Part shown: in pieces, positions 45,195-54,993 of the stretch | Numbering within the stretch: the stretch's first letter is position 1 | Layout of the letters: every line of letters starts with the position of its first letter | Assembly: GCF_020422885.1 (NCBI RefSeq) | Contig: NZ_CP084622.1 | Coordinates: 3,553,001-3,617,000, forward strand | From: Mesobacillus sp. S13 | GTDB lineage: Bacteria; Bacillota; Bacilli; Bacillales; Cytobacillaceae | DNA length: 64,000 nt | Direction of reading: 5' to 3' | Notes under the pieces: generated by a model | What the model was told of the DNA's origin: nothing | Seen by the model: the letters and a program-made list of their open reading frames with translations, nothing else | The model's database searches: none | Program-made: the position numbers and the translations under genes

Positions 45195-45875
45195 TTATAA
45201 TTCAATTGCCTCTCCTGCTTCGAGAACGGTGCCTTTATTTTTCTTAAGCATGTTTACAAAAGCATGCGGATCCTGTTTGATTGGCGGGAATGTATTGAAA
45301 TGGATCGGCACCACTTGCTTTGCATCCAGGAATTCCGCCGCCAATGCCGCATCTTCCGGACCCATTGTAAAATTGTCGCCGATCGGCAGGAATGCCAGGT
45401 CAATTGGATGTCTCTCCCCAATCAGCTTCATGTCCGAAAACAGCCCCGTGTCACCTGCATGGAACACCGTCTTCCCTTCTGCCATGAACAGAATCCCAGC
45501 AGGCATGCCGCCATAAATGATTTCATTGTTTTCAGTGACCATGCCTGTTCCATGGAAGGCAGGCGTCATTTTGACCTTGCCAAAATCGAATTCATAAGCT
45601 CCGCCAATCGACATGCCGTGCGTGTTCAAGCCTTTCCAGCTTAAGTATGTAGCCACTTCGAAGTTGGCGATGACGAGTGAGTCATGCTTTTTTGCCAGCT
45701 CAACCGTGTCCCCCAAATGGTCCCCATGGGCATGTGTGAGGATGATGACATCCGGCTTCACATCCTCCACTTTCAGATCAGTCAGATCATTGCCTGTAAT
45801 GAATGGATCAATCAGAATCGTCTTCCCATTTGTTTCGATTTTAACAACAGAATGGCCGTGATAAGATACTTTCAT
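45195..45875 (-). CDS. ytkL: metal-dependent hydrolase YtkL (UPF0173)
   Basis: 226-residue metallo-beta-lactamase-fold hydrolase, length as in the UPF0173 family. Metal motif HAHGDHLGD (about 51-59), further ligands in HAGDTG and the C-terminal PIHFNTFPP. The ATG at 45875 follows AAAGGAGAG; a seven-codon longer frame is rejected. Substrate unknown. Monocistronic by its own terminator. Confidence 0.92.
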   Translation of the reverse strand: MKVSYHGHSVVKIETNGKTILIDPFITGNDLTDLKVEDVKPDVIILTHAHGDHLGDTVELAKKHDSLVIANFEVATYLSWKGLNTHGMSIGGAYEFDFGKVKMTPAFHGTGMVTENNEIIYGGMPAGILFMAEGKTVFHAGDTGLFSDMKLIGERHPIDLAFLPIGDNFTMGPEDAALAAEFLDAKQVVPIHFNTFPPIKQDPHAFVNMLKKNKGTVLEAGEAIEL

Positions 45876-46089
45876 ATTCTCTCTCCTTTCATTCAAGACT
45901 TTTCTGGCTAAAGACTTCTCAAGCAGCTTTAGCGAAAAAAGCCATCTTACTAAATTATTTCAACACCCTTTGTCTATCTCCTTCTTCCATTTTCTTTATA
46001 CCCAACAACCTCTTTCGTTAAAAGTTTTACTTTTCACCAGCGAATTGCTACTCTCATAGTGTGATGTACATATCAGAGGAGGAATTTAT

Positions 46090-47187
46090 ATGACTGAGAG
46101 ATTGACTGCGTTATCAGGATGGATGAAGGACAATGGTGTCGACGTCACTTTTGTTACATCTCCTGACAATGTATTTTACCTTAGCGGATTTTTAAGCGAT
46201 CCCCACGAAAGACTGCTGGCTGTAGCGGTATTCCAGGATGCGGAGCCTTTCATGATTTGTCCGGCAATGGATAAGGAAAATGCGAAAAATGCAGGATGGG
46301 AGCTTGAAATTATCGGCTACAGCGATACCGATGATTCCATGGAACTTGCTTACAACGCGATTAAGAAGCGCGTTCCTTCCATTAAGAAAACAGCGATTGA
46401 GAAGGAACAATTGAATGTAGAACGCTATGAAAAGATGTCTGCCCTGTTTGGTGGCTCCGAATTTGTTTCGGCAGAAGAAAAACTTCGCCTGATGCGGATG
46501 ATCAAAAGTGAAGAAGAATTGCAGAAATTGCGAGTAGCGTGTGAGCTAGCCGACTTTGCCATCCAGACAGGGGTTAATGAAATCCAGGAAGGCAAAACCG
46601 AACTGGATGTCCTTGCAGCGATCGAATACGAATTGAAGAAAAAAGGCGTAACGCAGATGTCGTTTTCAACCATGGTCCTTACGGGTGCAAATGCAGCAGC
46701 TCCGCACGGGACACCTGGCCTGACAAAAATCAAGAAAGGTGACCTAGTCTTATTTGACCTAGGTGTTGTGATGGATGGCTACTGCTCGGATATCACAAGG
46801 ACCGTTGCTTACGGTGAGATTAACAACAAGCAGGAAGAAATTTATAACACCGTATTGAAAGCACAGTTGAAAGCCTTGGATACTGCACGAGCTGGTGTTG
46901 CCTGTTCAGAGGTCGACATTGCAGCACGACGTGTGATTGAGGAAGCCGGATATGGTGACTACTTCCCTCACCGCCTTGGGCACGGACTCGGAGTCAGCGT
47001 CCACGAGTATCCATCTTTGACCAGCACAAATCCTTTAGTAATGGAAAAAGGAATGGTATTCACCGCCGAACCAGGAATTTATGTACCAGGCGTTGCGGGC
47101 GTAAGAATTGAAGATGATGTCGTCATTACCGAGGATGGAATCGAAATCTTAACGAAATTCCCTAAAGAATTGGTATATGTATCGTAA
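46090..47187 (+). CDS. M24 family aminopeptidase (Xaa-Pro dipeptidase-like)
   Basis: 365 residues: an N-terminal creatinase-like domain (about 1-130) and a C-terminal pita-bread catalytic domain. Dinuclear metal ligands: Asp in DLGVVMDGYCSD (two), His in HRLGHGLG, Glu in FTAEPGIY and Glu in RIEDDVVIT. Closest in form to the Bacillus YkvY/PepQ proteins, which cleave Xaa-Pro dipeptides. GAGGAGG lies seven bases before the ATG. Single gene with its own terminator; cytosolic. Confidence 0.9.
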   Translation: MTERLTALSGWMKDNGVDVTFVTSPDNVFYLSGFLSDPHERLLAVAVFQDAEPFMICPAMDKENAKNAGWELEIIGYSDTDDSMELAYNAIKKRVPSIKKTAIEKEQLNVERYEKMSALFGGSEFVSAEEKLRLMRMIKSEEELQKLRVACELADFAIQTGVNEIQEGKTELDVLAAIEYELKKKGVTQMSFSTMVLTGANAAAPHGTPGLTKIKKGDLVLFDLGVVMDGYCSDITRTVAYGEINNKQEEIYNTVLKAQLKALDTARAGVACSEVDIAARRVIEEAGYGDYFPHRLGHGLGVSVHEYPSLTSTNPLVMEKGMVFTAEPGIYVPGVAGVRIEDDVVITEDGIEILTKFPKELVYVS

Positions 47188-47196
47188 AATATACGC

Positions 47197-47232
47197 AAAA
47201 CTGTCTGGTTCAAGTGAACCAGGCAGTTTTTT
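47197..47232 (+). terminator. terminator of the M24 peptidase gene
   Basis: AAAACTG(T)CTGGTTCA / TGAACCAG(G)CAGTTTTTT. Confidence 0.85.
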
Positions 47233-47280
47233 ATTGGTTGAAAAGGCGAATTTCCATAGCTCAAATATCGATTTAGATTT

Positions 47281-47390
47281 TATATAGCGACTTTTATTTT
47301 TATATAGCGAGTTTTTACTTTATATAGCGATTTTCATTTTTATATAGCGACTTTTTATCTTTTATAGCGAGTTTCAACTTTTTATAGCGA
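47281..47390. repeat. 20-bp tandem repeat array (six units)
   Basis: TATAGCGA recurs at 47283, 47303, 47323, 47343, 47363 and 47383, an exact 20-bp step, separated by variable T-rich 12-mers. It lies between the converging terminators of the M24 peptidase gene and queF, so it is transcribed by neither. Confidence 0.9.
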
Positions 47391-47420
47391 ATTGGAAAAT
47401 ATCCGTGTTTTTTTCCAATT

Positions 47421-47449
47421 AAAAAGAGCAGCATGTGCAGCTGCTCTTT
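47421..47449 (-). terminator. terminator of queF
   Basis: 10-bp stem AAAGAGCAGC / GCTGCTCTTT, TTTTTAATT on the minus strand. Confidence 0.85.
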
Positions 47450-47454
47450 CAGAG

Positions 47455-47952
47455 TTAGCGATTATCCACTTTTTCCGGATACATATCGTGGTTCATCATT
47501 CGGTAGTTTGCCATTTCTTCATACTTCGTTCCTGGCTTGCCATAATTGGTATACGGATCGATTGAGATGCCGCCTCTTGGCGTGAATTTGCCCCACACCT
47601 CAATATACCTTGGATCCATCAGCTTGATCAGGTCATTCATGATGATGTTCATGCAGTCTTCATGAAAATCACCGTGGTTTCTGAAGCTGAATAGATATAG
47701 TTTCAGCGCTTTGCTTTCAACCATCAATTTGTCGGGAATGTAGCTGATATATATCGATGCAAAGTCAGGCTGTCCTGTGATCGGGCAAAGACTTGTGAAT
47801 TCCGGTGTGTTGAATTTTACAAAGTAATCACGGTACGGGTGTTTATTTTCAAACGTTTCAAGGATTTCTGGAGTGTACTCAAATAAATATTTTGTTCCCT
47901 GATTGCCTAGCAATGTCAAATCTTTCATTTCCTCATCTTTTCTTCCAGCCAT
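47455..47952 (-). CDS. queF: NADPH-dependent preQ0 reductase
   Basis: Reduces 7-cyano-7-deazaguanine (preQ0) to preQ1 in queuosine synthesis. 165 residues, the short unimodular type. Active-site Cys in [12 protein letters not shown] (forms the thioimide), QueF motif [13 protein letters not shown], and the Asp/His pair in GDFHEDC. It stands apart from queCDE in this window but has its own preQ1 riboswitch. GGAGG-type site before the ATG. Confidence 0.96.
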   Translation of the reverse strand: MAGRKDEEMKDLTLLGNQGTKYLFEYTPEILETFENKHPYRDYFVKFNTPEFTSLCPITGQPDFASIYISYIPDKLMVESKALKLYLFSFRNHGDFHEDCMNIIMNDLIKLMDPRYIEVWGKFTPRGGISIDPYTNYGKPGTKYEEMANYRMMNHDMYPEKVDNR

Positions 47953-48011
47953 GTTAAAAGCCTCCTATTTGATCTGCAACGCTTTCGAGGCCCAGAAACT
48001 TTGCTTATCAA

Positions 48012-48093
48012 ATAAAAAACCATATCCTCTGGGATATGGTTGAAATTTTTCAAAGCCATAGTTTTTTATAGAGGGTGTCCGCTATGAACCTCT
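48012..48093 (-). promoter_or_regulatory. preQ1-I riboswitch controlling queF
   Basis: Minus strand aptamer (48059-48093): AGAGGTTC, then an ACACCCTCT stem closure and the A-rich tail TATAAAAAACTA that forms the pseudoknot; this is the preQ1 class I pattern. It is followed by a terminator AACCATATCC / GATATGGTT with TTTT (48012-48041). Ligand would cause termination and shut off queF. Confidence 0.93.
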
Positions 48094-48133
48094 CCCGCGA
48101 ATGCAGGATGATTTTATTGAATTTTATATAGCA

Positions 48134-48162
48134 ACTATAATGAAATCCCCTATTAAAGTCAA
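48134..48162 (-). promoter_or_regulatory. promoter of the queF riboswitch transcript
   Basis: Minus strand TTGACT (48157-48162), 17-base spacer, TATAGT (48134-48139), about 35 bases upstream of the aptamer. Confidence 0.75.
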
Positions 48163-48214
48163 AAGAAAATTTTGAGAGGAATTATGACAAATTCATGTAT
48201 TTCCATTTTTTATT

Positions 48215-48265
48215 TTTACATATGTTCATATGGTTATTTACATATGTTCACCTACCTGATATATT
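48215..48265 (+). promoter_or_regulatory. deoC promoter with direct-repeat operator
   Basis: TTTACA (48237-48242), 17-base spacer, TATATT (48260-48265). The -35 is inside the second of two identical 14-mers TTTACATATGTTCA (48215-48228 and 48237-48250), exactly 22 bp apart, each with an ACATATGT palindrome. This is the likely site of a deoxyribonucleoside regulator; no deoR gene is in the window. Confidence 0.7.
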
Positions 48266-48317
48266 ATTCATGTAAGTGACACATAATATGTTTGGGTTAT
48301 ATATTTTTATTTTTGGA

Positions 48318-48331
48318 TGAAAGCGTTTCAA
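48318..48331 (+). promoter_or_regulatory. cre-like site in the deoC leader
   Basis: TGAAAGCGTTTCAA, a TGAAA-GCG-TTTCA palindrome close to the CcpA consensus, about 45 bases after the expected start of transcription. Confidence 0.55.
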
Positions 48332-48362
48332 CTAATTTTTATACAGAAAGGGTTTGAACTTA

Positions 48363-49495
<1,133 letters not shown>

Positions 49496-49516
49496 TTGAT
49501 TATTTGAAAATTAACA

Positions 49517-49560
49517 AGGGGGCAATTTCGTTATCCTGAATGGATAATGGGGTTGCTCTT
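49517..49560 (+). terminator. hairpin after cdd
   Basis: GGGCAA-TTTC-GTTATCC / GGATAAT-GGGG-TTGCTC stem with an internal bulge, followed by TTTCTTATT. Likely terminator of deoC-cdd; it could also attenuate the next gene. Confidence 0.6.
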
Positions 49561-49625
49561 TCTTATTCACCCTATTTTTTGCAAGTAAAGGAGGAACGAG
49601 CTGATCAACTTGGTCGGCATACATC

Positions 49626-50240
49626 ATGGGAGACGCAGGCTTATTATTATCAGGCGCAGCACTTTTCCTGAACAGCTTGATGCTTTTAGGGAAGGCTAAC
49701 GCGAAAAGCGTGGCAGTATTCAATTTATTCATCGGGGCATTGCAAGTCATTGTGCCCTTTTACTTGATTGCTGTATCAGACCAGAACAACTGGACGATCT
49801 ACAGCCTTGCAAGCATCTTTCTATTTGGTTTCACCTATTTATATGTCGGATTGACATTATGGAAAGAACTTGATGGCACCGGGCTTGGATGGTACTCCCT
49901 CTGGGTTGCAGTCCTCGCCGTCATTTATGCGGCAGTTGCCTTCATTCATTTCGAAGACATAGTCAGCGCTCTTACATGGCTGATGTGGGCCTATCTATGG
50001 TTCCTGTTCTTTTTATCAATGGGAATGGGCAAGAAGATTGACGTTTATATCGGAAAGGTTGCGATGGTCCAGTCATGGCTGACATTGACCTTCCCGGCAC
50101 TGCTGGCCATGACAGGATTATGGAAGACAGATCAGGTTGCCAATGCGTGGATTTACTTCTCAATTGCCGCTTTCCTCTATTTTGCTTATATAACATTAAA
50201 GTTGAAGAAAGCTTCTGCCAGAACCGAGAAGCTTGCGTAA
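49626..50240 (+). CDS. AmiS/UreI family channel protein
   Basis: 204-residue membrane protein with about six helices, of the AmiS/UreI family (proton-gated urea channels and amide transporters). The N-terminal MGDAGLLLSGAALFLNSLMLLGKA is typical. No urease or amidase gene is nearby. Odd point: the only strong ribosome site (AAAGGAGG, 49587-49594) lies about 32 bases before the ATG, and an in-frame stop at 49602 prevents an upstream start. Translation start is therefore weak or uses leader structure. Confidence 0.85.
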   Translation: MGDAGLLLSGAALFLNSLMLLGKANAKSVAVFNLFIGALQVIVPFYLIAVSDQNNWTIYSLASIFLFGFTYLYVGLTLWKELDGTGLGWYSLWVAVLAVIYAAVAFIHFEDIVSALTWLMWAYLWFLFFLSMGMGKKIDVYIGKVAMVQSWLTLTFPALLAMTGLWKTDQVANAWIYFSIAAFLYFAYITLKLKKASARTEKLA

Positions 50241-50245
50241 AACCT

Positions 50246-50284
50246 AAAAAACCGTCCTGCCAAATTAGGTAGGACGGTTTTTGT
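50246..50284. terminator. bidirectional terminator
   Basis: AAACCGTCCT / AGGACGGTTTTT hairpin between the converging channel gene and ppaC. Confidence 0.85.
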
Positions 50285-50290
50285 TAAGTG

Positions 50291-51220
50291 TTACTTCGCA
50301 AGTACGTTTGTCAATACTGGAACGACCTGTTTCTTGCGGGAGACGACACCTTTAAGAGTCGCTGTGTTATTTTCAAGAGTTACATTGAATGCTTCTTCAA
50401 CAGCGGCTGCCTTTTCACCAATCGCAAGCGCTGCAGAATCATTCGTCAAAATATCTGTGATGACCAGCAAGAAAAGACCAAGATTCTTTTCGGTCACTTT
50501 ATTGATCAATGCTTCTTCAAGCTCCACTCTGCGTAAAAGAACGTCATTGACATCAACTGTGTTTACCTGTGCAATTTCAACCTTGGATTCTCCCATTTGG
50601 AATTCCTTGGCGTCAAGTGAAATAAGCTCTTCGATTGTTTTGCTGCTGAGGTCCGCGCCAGCTTTCAGCATTTCAAGACCATATTCCTCAGCATCCACAC
50701 CTGCGATTTCAGCCAATTCACGTGCTGCTGCAACGTCCTGGTCTGTGCAAGTCGGGGACTTGAATAATAATGAATCAGAAATGATCGCCGACAGCATTAG
50801 TCCTGCGATTTTCTTGTCGATTTCTACATTGTTTTCCTTGTACATTTTATTTAGGATTGTCGCCGTGCAGCCTACTGGCTCAACACGGAAATAAAGCGGA
50901 TCGCTCGTCTCAAAATTTGCCACACGGTGGTGGTCGATAACCTCGAGGATTTGAACATCCGTAATATCATCAGCGCTCTGCTGGCGTTCATTGTGGTCAA
51001 CCAGGATGACCTGATCCACTTCTTCTGAAACTCTACCCGCAAGGCGTGGTGCTTCAGCTTTGAAGTAATCAAGAGCATACTGAGTTTCTCCATTAACATG
51101 GCCCAAACGCACAGCTTCGGCATCGACACCAAGCTTTTGCTTCAAGTTAGCATAGGCAATGGCAGAGCAAATTGTATCCGTATCAGGATTTTTATGTCCA
51201 AAAACAAGTACTTTTTCCAT
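50291..51220 (-). CDS. ppaC: manganese-dependent inorganic pyrophosphatase
   Basis: Family II pyrophosphatase hydrolysing PPi. 309 residues from the ATG at 51220, the same length as B. subtilis PpaC (GGAG seven bases upstream). DHH-domain metal motifs [15 protein letters not shown] and [12 protein letters not shown]2 C-terminal domain with SRKKQ for substrate phosphate. Monocistronic. Confidence 0.97.
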   Translation of the reverse strand: MEKVLVFGHKNPDTDTICSAIAYANLKQKLGVDAEAVRLGHVNGETQYALDYFKAEAPRLAGRVSEEVDQVILVDHNERQQSADDITDVQILEVIDHHRVANFETSDPLYFRVEPVGCTATILNKMYKENNVEIDKKIAGLMLSAIISDSLLFKSPTCTDQDVAAARELAEIAGVDAEEYGLEMLKAGADLSSKTIEELISLDAKEFQMGESKVEIAQVNTVDVNDVLLRRVELEEALINKVTEKNLGLFLLVITDILTNDSAALAIGEKAAAVEEAFNVTLENNTATLKGVVSRKKQVVPVLTNVLAK

Positions 51221-51354
51221 CATGACACTCCTCAATAACAAATTAACACGGACATTCTAGCAACTAGAACCCGTATATCCCATAAATAATATACGCTAAA
51301 ATTGAAAGATTTTAAACAGCTTTGTGATAAATAGAGTTGCTTTATCCAGCTCAA

Positions 51355-51387
51355 TAATAAAAGATCCGGAATATTTCATCCGGATCC
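51355..51387 (-). terminator. terminator of ald
   Basis: GATCCGGA / TCCGGATC stem with TTTTATTATT on the minus strand. Confidence 0.82.
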
Positions 51388-51394
51388 CGAAAAA

Positions 51395-52516
51395 TTAAAT
51401 TTGCTCTAACAATGTTTTTGTTTCAGAGTATACAAGGTTATGCGCTTCTGCTACTGCCTGGTAAGTCACATAGCCATTAAGCGTGTTGATTCCTTTCAAC
51501 AAAGCTTCGTTGTCCAGGCAAGCCTGCTTGTAGCCTTTGTTCGCAATTTGAACAGCGTAAGGCACTGTTACATTTGTTAATGCAATTGTGCTTGTTCTAG
51601 GAACAGCACCAGGCATATTGGCAACTGCATAGTGAACGACGCCATGCTTTTCATAAGTAGGATTGTCATGTGTCGTGATTCTGTCTGTTGTTTCGAAGAT
51701 TCCACCCTGGTCGATAGCGATATCGACAACAACTGAACCTGGGTTCATCGACTGAATCATTTCTTCTGTCACAAGCTTAGGAGCCTTCGCACCCGGAATC
51801 AATACAGCACCGATTACGAGGTCAGATGCTTTGACCGCTTCAGCAATGTTCAAAGGATTGGACATTAGCGTTGTAATGTCAGAACCAAAGATGTCATCAA
51901 GCTGACGTAGTCGGTCTGGGTTCAAGTCGATCATTGTGACCTGAGCACCAAGGCCTACAGCCATTTTCGCTGCGTTTGTGCCAGCTACTCCGCCACCGAT
52001 GATTGTAACTTTCCCTCTTTGTACACCTGGAACGCCGCCAAGCAGGATTCCTTTTCCACCGTGAACTTTCTCTAGGAACTGCGCACCGATTTGTGTGGAC
52101 ATACGGCCAGCGACCTCACTCATAGGTGTAAGCAAAGGAAGTGAACCATTAGCCAGCTGCACTGTTTCATATGCAATACCGACAACCTTGTTCTCGATCA
52201 AAGCCTTGGTCAGCTCTGGTTCTGGAGCAAGGTGTAAATATGTAAATAAAATTAAACCTTCGCGGAAATATCCGTATTCTTCTGCAAGAGGTTCTTTAAC
52301 CTTCATGACCATATCCTGTGCCCATGCTTCTTCTGCACTTCCAACGATCAGAGCACCGGCAGCTTTGTAGTCCTCATCTGTAAAACTTGAGCCGATTCCT
52401 GCTCCAGTCTCAATGAAAACTTCGTGTCCGAAATTAACAAGGTTAACTACACCTGCAGGCGTCATAGCCACACGATTTTCATTATTTTTTATCTCTTTAG
52501 GTACACCGATACGCAT
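51395..52516 (-). CDS. ald: alanine dehydrogenase
   Basis: Reversible NAD-dependent deamination of L-alanine to pyruvate. 373 residues. N-terminal catalytic region with [15 protein letters not shown] and active-site Lys/His segments ([14 protein letters not shown]), Rossmann motif [16 protein letters not shown] precedes the ATG. Alone, with its own terminator; a cre-like palindrome lies upstream, suggesting carbon catabolite control. In B. subtilis an activator (AdeR) is adjacent; none is seen here. Confidence 0.96.
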   Translation of the reverse strand: MRIGVPKEIKNNENRVAMTPAGVVNLVNFGHEVFIETGAGIGSSFTDEDYKAAGALIVGSAEEAWAQDMVMKVKEPLAEEYGYFREGLILFTYLHLAPEPELTKALIENKVVGIAYETVQLANGSLPLLTPMSEVAGRMSTQIGAQFLEKVHGGKGILLGGVPGVQRGKVTIIGGGVAGTNAAKMAVGLGAQVTMIDLNPDRLRQLDDIFGSDITTLMSNPLNIAEAVKASDLVIGAVLIPGAKAPKLVTEEMIQSMNPGSVVVDIAIDQGGIFETTDRITTHDNPTYEKHGVVHYAVANMPGAVPRTSTIALTNVTVPYAVQIANKGYKQACLDNEALLKGINTLNGYVTYQAVAEAHNLVYSETKTLLEQI

Positions 52517-52612
52517 TATTGCATACCTCCTATAATTATAATTGCACTACCATTTCAGCCATGCCACCACTATATCATTTTTCCAGTGAGTAAAAAAATA
52601 CTGAAGGCAAGA

Positions 52613-52626
52613 TGAAAACACTTTCA
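52613..52626. promoter_or_regulatory. cre-like palindrome upstream of ald
   Basis: TGAAAACACTTTCA matches the CcpA consensus at 13 of 14 positions. It lies about 100 bases before the ald start codon, upstream of a TATAGT -10 near 52574. The rest of 52627-52729 is AT-rich without a gene. Confidence 0.6.
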
Positions 52627-52729
52627 TTTTAGTAGAAAAAAATGCTTTTGGCAAAACAATTCGTACAAATTTCCCTAAAATATACTATTCTGTATATTTT
52701 TAATTTTTAAGGAAGTAATAATAGAAGAT

Positions 52730-52763
52730 AAAAAGGCTTGCTGACATTGATTCCAGCAAGCCT
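52730..52763 (-). terminator. terminator of the 51-residue gene
   Basis: AGGCTTGCTG / CAGCAAGCCT stem with TTTTTATC on the minus strand, 88 bases past the stop codon. Confidence 0.75.
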
Positions 52764-52850
52764 CTTTATCCATTCAACCAGACAATTCTTCATTTTCAAT
52801 AGAGAAAGTAGCAGGCGAATTGGCAGCCAAATACTATTCAAAAACAGCTT

Positions 52851-53006
52851 CTACTTATAATCCTCGTTGTTTTCTGCTGCTGATTTCATCTGTTCCTGCG
52901 GGACTACACCACTGTTGTATGAATCCATGATTTGCTGGTTTACCTGCATGACACCTTGATCGTCGTAATCATAAAATGACTGGCCGCGCTGTTCCTTTTT
53001 ATCCAT
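52851..53006 (-). CDS. small conserved-looking acidic protein (51 residues)
   Basis: Short gene starting ATG at 53006 with GGAGGG at normal distance. The product is hydrophilic and rich in Gln, Asp, Tyr and Asn (QSFYDYDDQG, then VMQVNQQIMDSYNSG), without Cys or membrane segment. It has a plausible terminator and sits divergent from the stress-protein gene. I do not recognise a function; such small polar proteins are often stress or sporulation products, but that is only a guess. Confidence 0.72.
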   Translation of the reverse strand: MDKKEQRGQSFYDYDDQGVMQVNQQIMDSYNSGVVPQEQMKSAAENNEDYK

Positions 53007-53111
53007 GGAAAACCCTCCTTCAATATGATGCTTGCATCTATAGTTTTCGTTGGATTGTCACAGCTATACCCAGGAAACTGTTGTATAATATAGGTAAAGG
53101 AGGCGAGAACT

Positions 53112-53561
53112 ATGGCACTTTACTATAAGAACATTTTAGTTGCCGTGGATGGTTCTAAACAAGCAGCATGGGCTTTTAAAAAAGCCATTGAGATCGCAAA
53201 GAGAAACGATGCGAGTCTGGTCATGACCCACATAATCGATTTACGCACCTTTGCTACTGTTGAGGCATATGACCGCACGATTTCAGAGCGTGCGACACAG
53301 TTTGCTACAGAATTGATGGAAAACTACAAGCAGCAGGCAATTGAAGCCGGTATCAAAGACGTAGAGTATGACATCGATTATGGTTCACCAAAGGTCAAGA
53401 TTGCGAAAGATGTTGCAAAGAAATACAACGCCGACCTGATTATTTGCGGAGCAACAGGAATGAACGCAGTGGAACGCTTCTTCATCGGAAGTGTCTCCGA
53501 GCATATTACCCGCTATGCATCCTGTGATGTCCTGGTTGTCCGGACAGACCAAGAAAGTTAA
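53112..53561 (+). CDS. universal stress protein (UspA family)
   Basis: 149-residue single-domain Usp. The ATP-binding type motif G-x2-G-x9-G-S is present (GATGMNAVERFFIGS), with the N-terminal strand ILVAVDGS. Probably a homodimeric, ATP-binding cytosolic protein made under stress; precise role unknown. AAAGGAGG precedes the ATG. Single gene, ending at a strong terminator shared with argH. Confidence 0.93.
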   Translation: MALYYKNILVAVDGSKQAAWAFKKAIEIAKRNDASLVMTHIIDLRTFATVEAYDRTISERATQFATELMENYKQQAIEAGIKDVEYDIDYGSPKVKIAKDVAKKYNADLIICGATGMNAVERFFIGSVSEHITRYASCDVLVVRTDQES

Positions 53562-53576
53562 CCTTACTGAACATAC

Positions 53577-53619
53577 AAAAAGCACGAAGTATCTTCCTAT
53601 TGATACTTCGTGCTTTTTT
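53577..53619. terminator. strong bidirectional terminator
   Basis: AAAAAGCACGAAGTATC / GATACTTCGTGCTTTTTT, loop of eight, between the converging stress-protein gene and argH. Confidence 0.92.
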
Positions 53620-53622
53620 CAT

Positions 53623-54993
53623 TTATAATGATGCTTTTCCTCTTTCGATCTGAAGTTCTACTTGTGAAAAACCGGTGCCTCCAGCGCTGTTTCGTCTTTT
53701 AACGGCATTATAAGGATTCAATGCCTCGAAAATATCTTCTTCAAACAATGGGTTTGTTGATTTGTAAGCTTCCAATGGCAGGTCTGCGAGATAACAGCCT
53801 TTTTGGATACACTCCAGGACAAGCTTGCCGACGATTTCATGCGCTTCACGGAAAGGTACCCCTTTCGCTGCCAGATAATCAGCCAGCTCTGTTGCATTAG
53901 AAAAATCCTTTTTCACTGATTGAGCCATTTCCTCCGATTTCACCTTCATCTCACTGACCATGCCAGCGAAAATCTTCAATGAGCCCTTCACTGTTTTGAC
54001 AGTATCAAACATGCCTTCTTTATCTTCCTGCATATCCTTGTTATACGCTAAAGGCAATCCTTTCAATACAGTCAAAAGTCCCATCAGGCTTCCATAGACA
54101 CGGCCAGTTTTTCCGCGGATCAATTCGGCCATATCCGGATTCTTCTTCTGAGGCATGATGCTGCTTCCTGTTGTGAAAGCATCCGATAGTTCGATGAACT
54201 GAAACTCCTGGCTCGACCAAAGGATAAGTTCCTCGCATAATCGTGAAAGATGCATCATTAAAATCGAGCTGTCTGAAAGGAACTCAAGGATGAAATCACG
54301 ATCGCTCACAGCATCAAGGCTGTTTTCATAGATTCCCTCAAACCCGAGAATTTCTGCTGTCATATGTCGGTCAATCGGAAAAGTAGTTCCCGCAAGCGCC
54401 CCAGCACCCAGCGGTGACAAATTGATTCTTTTCATACTGTCCTTAAAACGCTGTTTATCCCTGTCAAGCATCCAGAAGTACGCCATGAGATGATGGGCAA
54501 AAGAGATTGGCTGCGCCCTTTGCAAATGAGTATATCCCGGCATCAGTGTCTCAATGTTTTGTCCCGCCTGATCTACCAAGGTTCTTTGGAACTCAGAGAT
54601 CAACTCGATGATTTCCGACACCTGCTCCTTCAAGTACAAATGCATATCAGTCGCCACCTGGTCATTCCTGCTTCTTGCCGTATGGAGTTTGCCGCCCGTA
54701 GGACCGATCAACTCAGTTAGGTAATGTTCGATATTCAAATGGATATCCTCAAGTTTGGCTGAGTATTCCAGTTCGCCATTTGCTGCTTGCTGCTTCAGTT
54801 TCTGTAACCCTTCAATGATGTTTTCTGCATCAGCTTCTGATATGACTCCGCACTTTGCAAGCATTGTTGCGTGGGCGATACTGCCCTCAATATCCTGCTC
54901 TGCCAGTTCCTGGTCAAAGCCTATTGATGCACCGAATTCATCGACCCAATCCTCTGCGGATCCGGTGAATCTGCCTCCCCATAATTTCTTCAC
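53623..54993 (-). CDS. argH: argininosuccinate lyase
   Basis: Last step of arginine synthesis, releasing fumarate. From GTG at 54993 (AAGGTG upstream) it is 456 residues. Fumarase-superfamily signature [12 protein letters not shown] with catalytic Ser, and the conserved LTARSRND-type segment ([13 protein letters not shown]). The start overlaps the argG stop by 4 bases (GTGA), so translation is coupled. The 18-codon longer frame lies within argG. Confidence 0.97.
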   Translation of the reverse strand: MKKLWGGRFTGSAEDWVDEFGASIGFDQELAEQDIEGSIAHATMLAKCGVISEADAENIIEGLQKLKQQAANGELEYSAKLEDIHLNIEHYLTELIGPTGGKLHTARSRNDQVATDMHLYLKEQVSEIIELISEFQRTLVDQAGQNIETLMPGYTHLQRAQPISFAHHLMAYFWMLDRDKQRFKDSMKRINLSPLGAGALAGTTFPIDRHMTAEILGFEGIYENSLDAVSDRDFILEFLSDSSILMMHLSRLCEELILWSSQEFQFIELSDAFTTGSSIMPQKKNPDMAELIRGKTGRVYGSLMGLLTVLKGLPLAYNKDMQEDKEGMFDTVKTVKGSLKIFAGMVSEMKVKSEEMAQSVKKDFSNATELADYLAAKGVPFREAHEIVGKLVLECIQKGCYLADLPLEAYKSTNPLFEEDIFEALNPYNAVKRRNSAGGTGFSQVELQIERGKASL

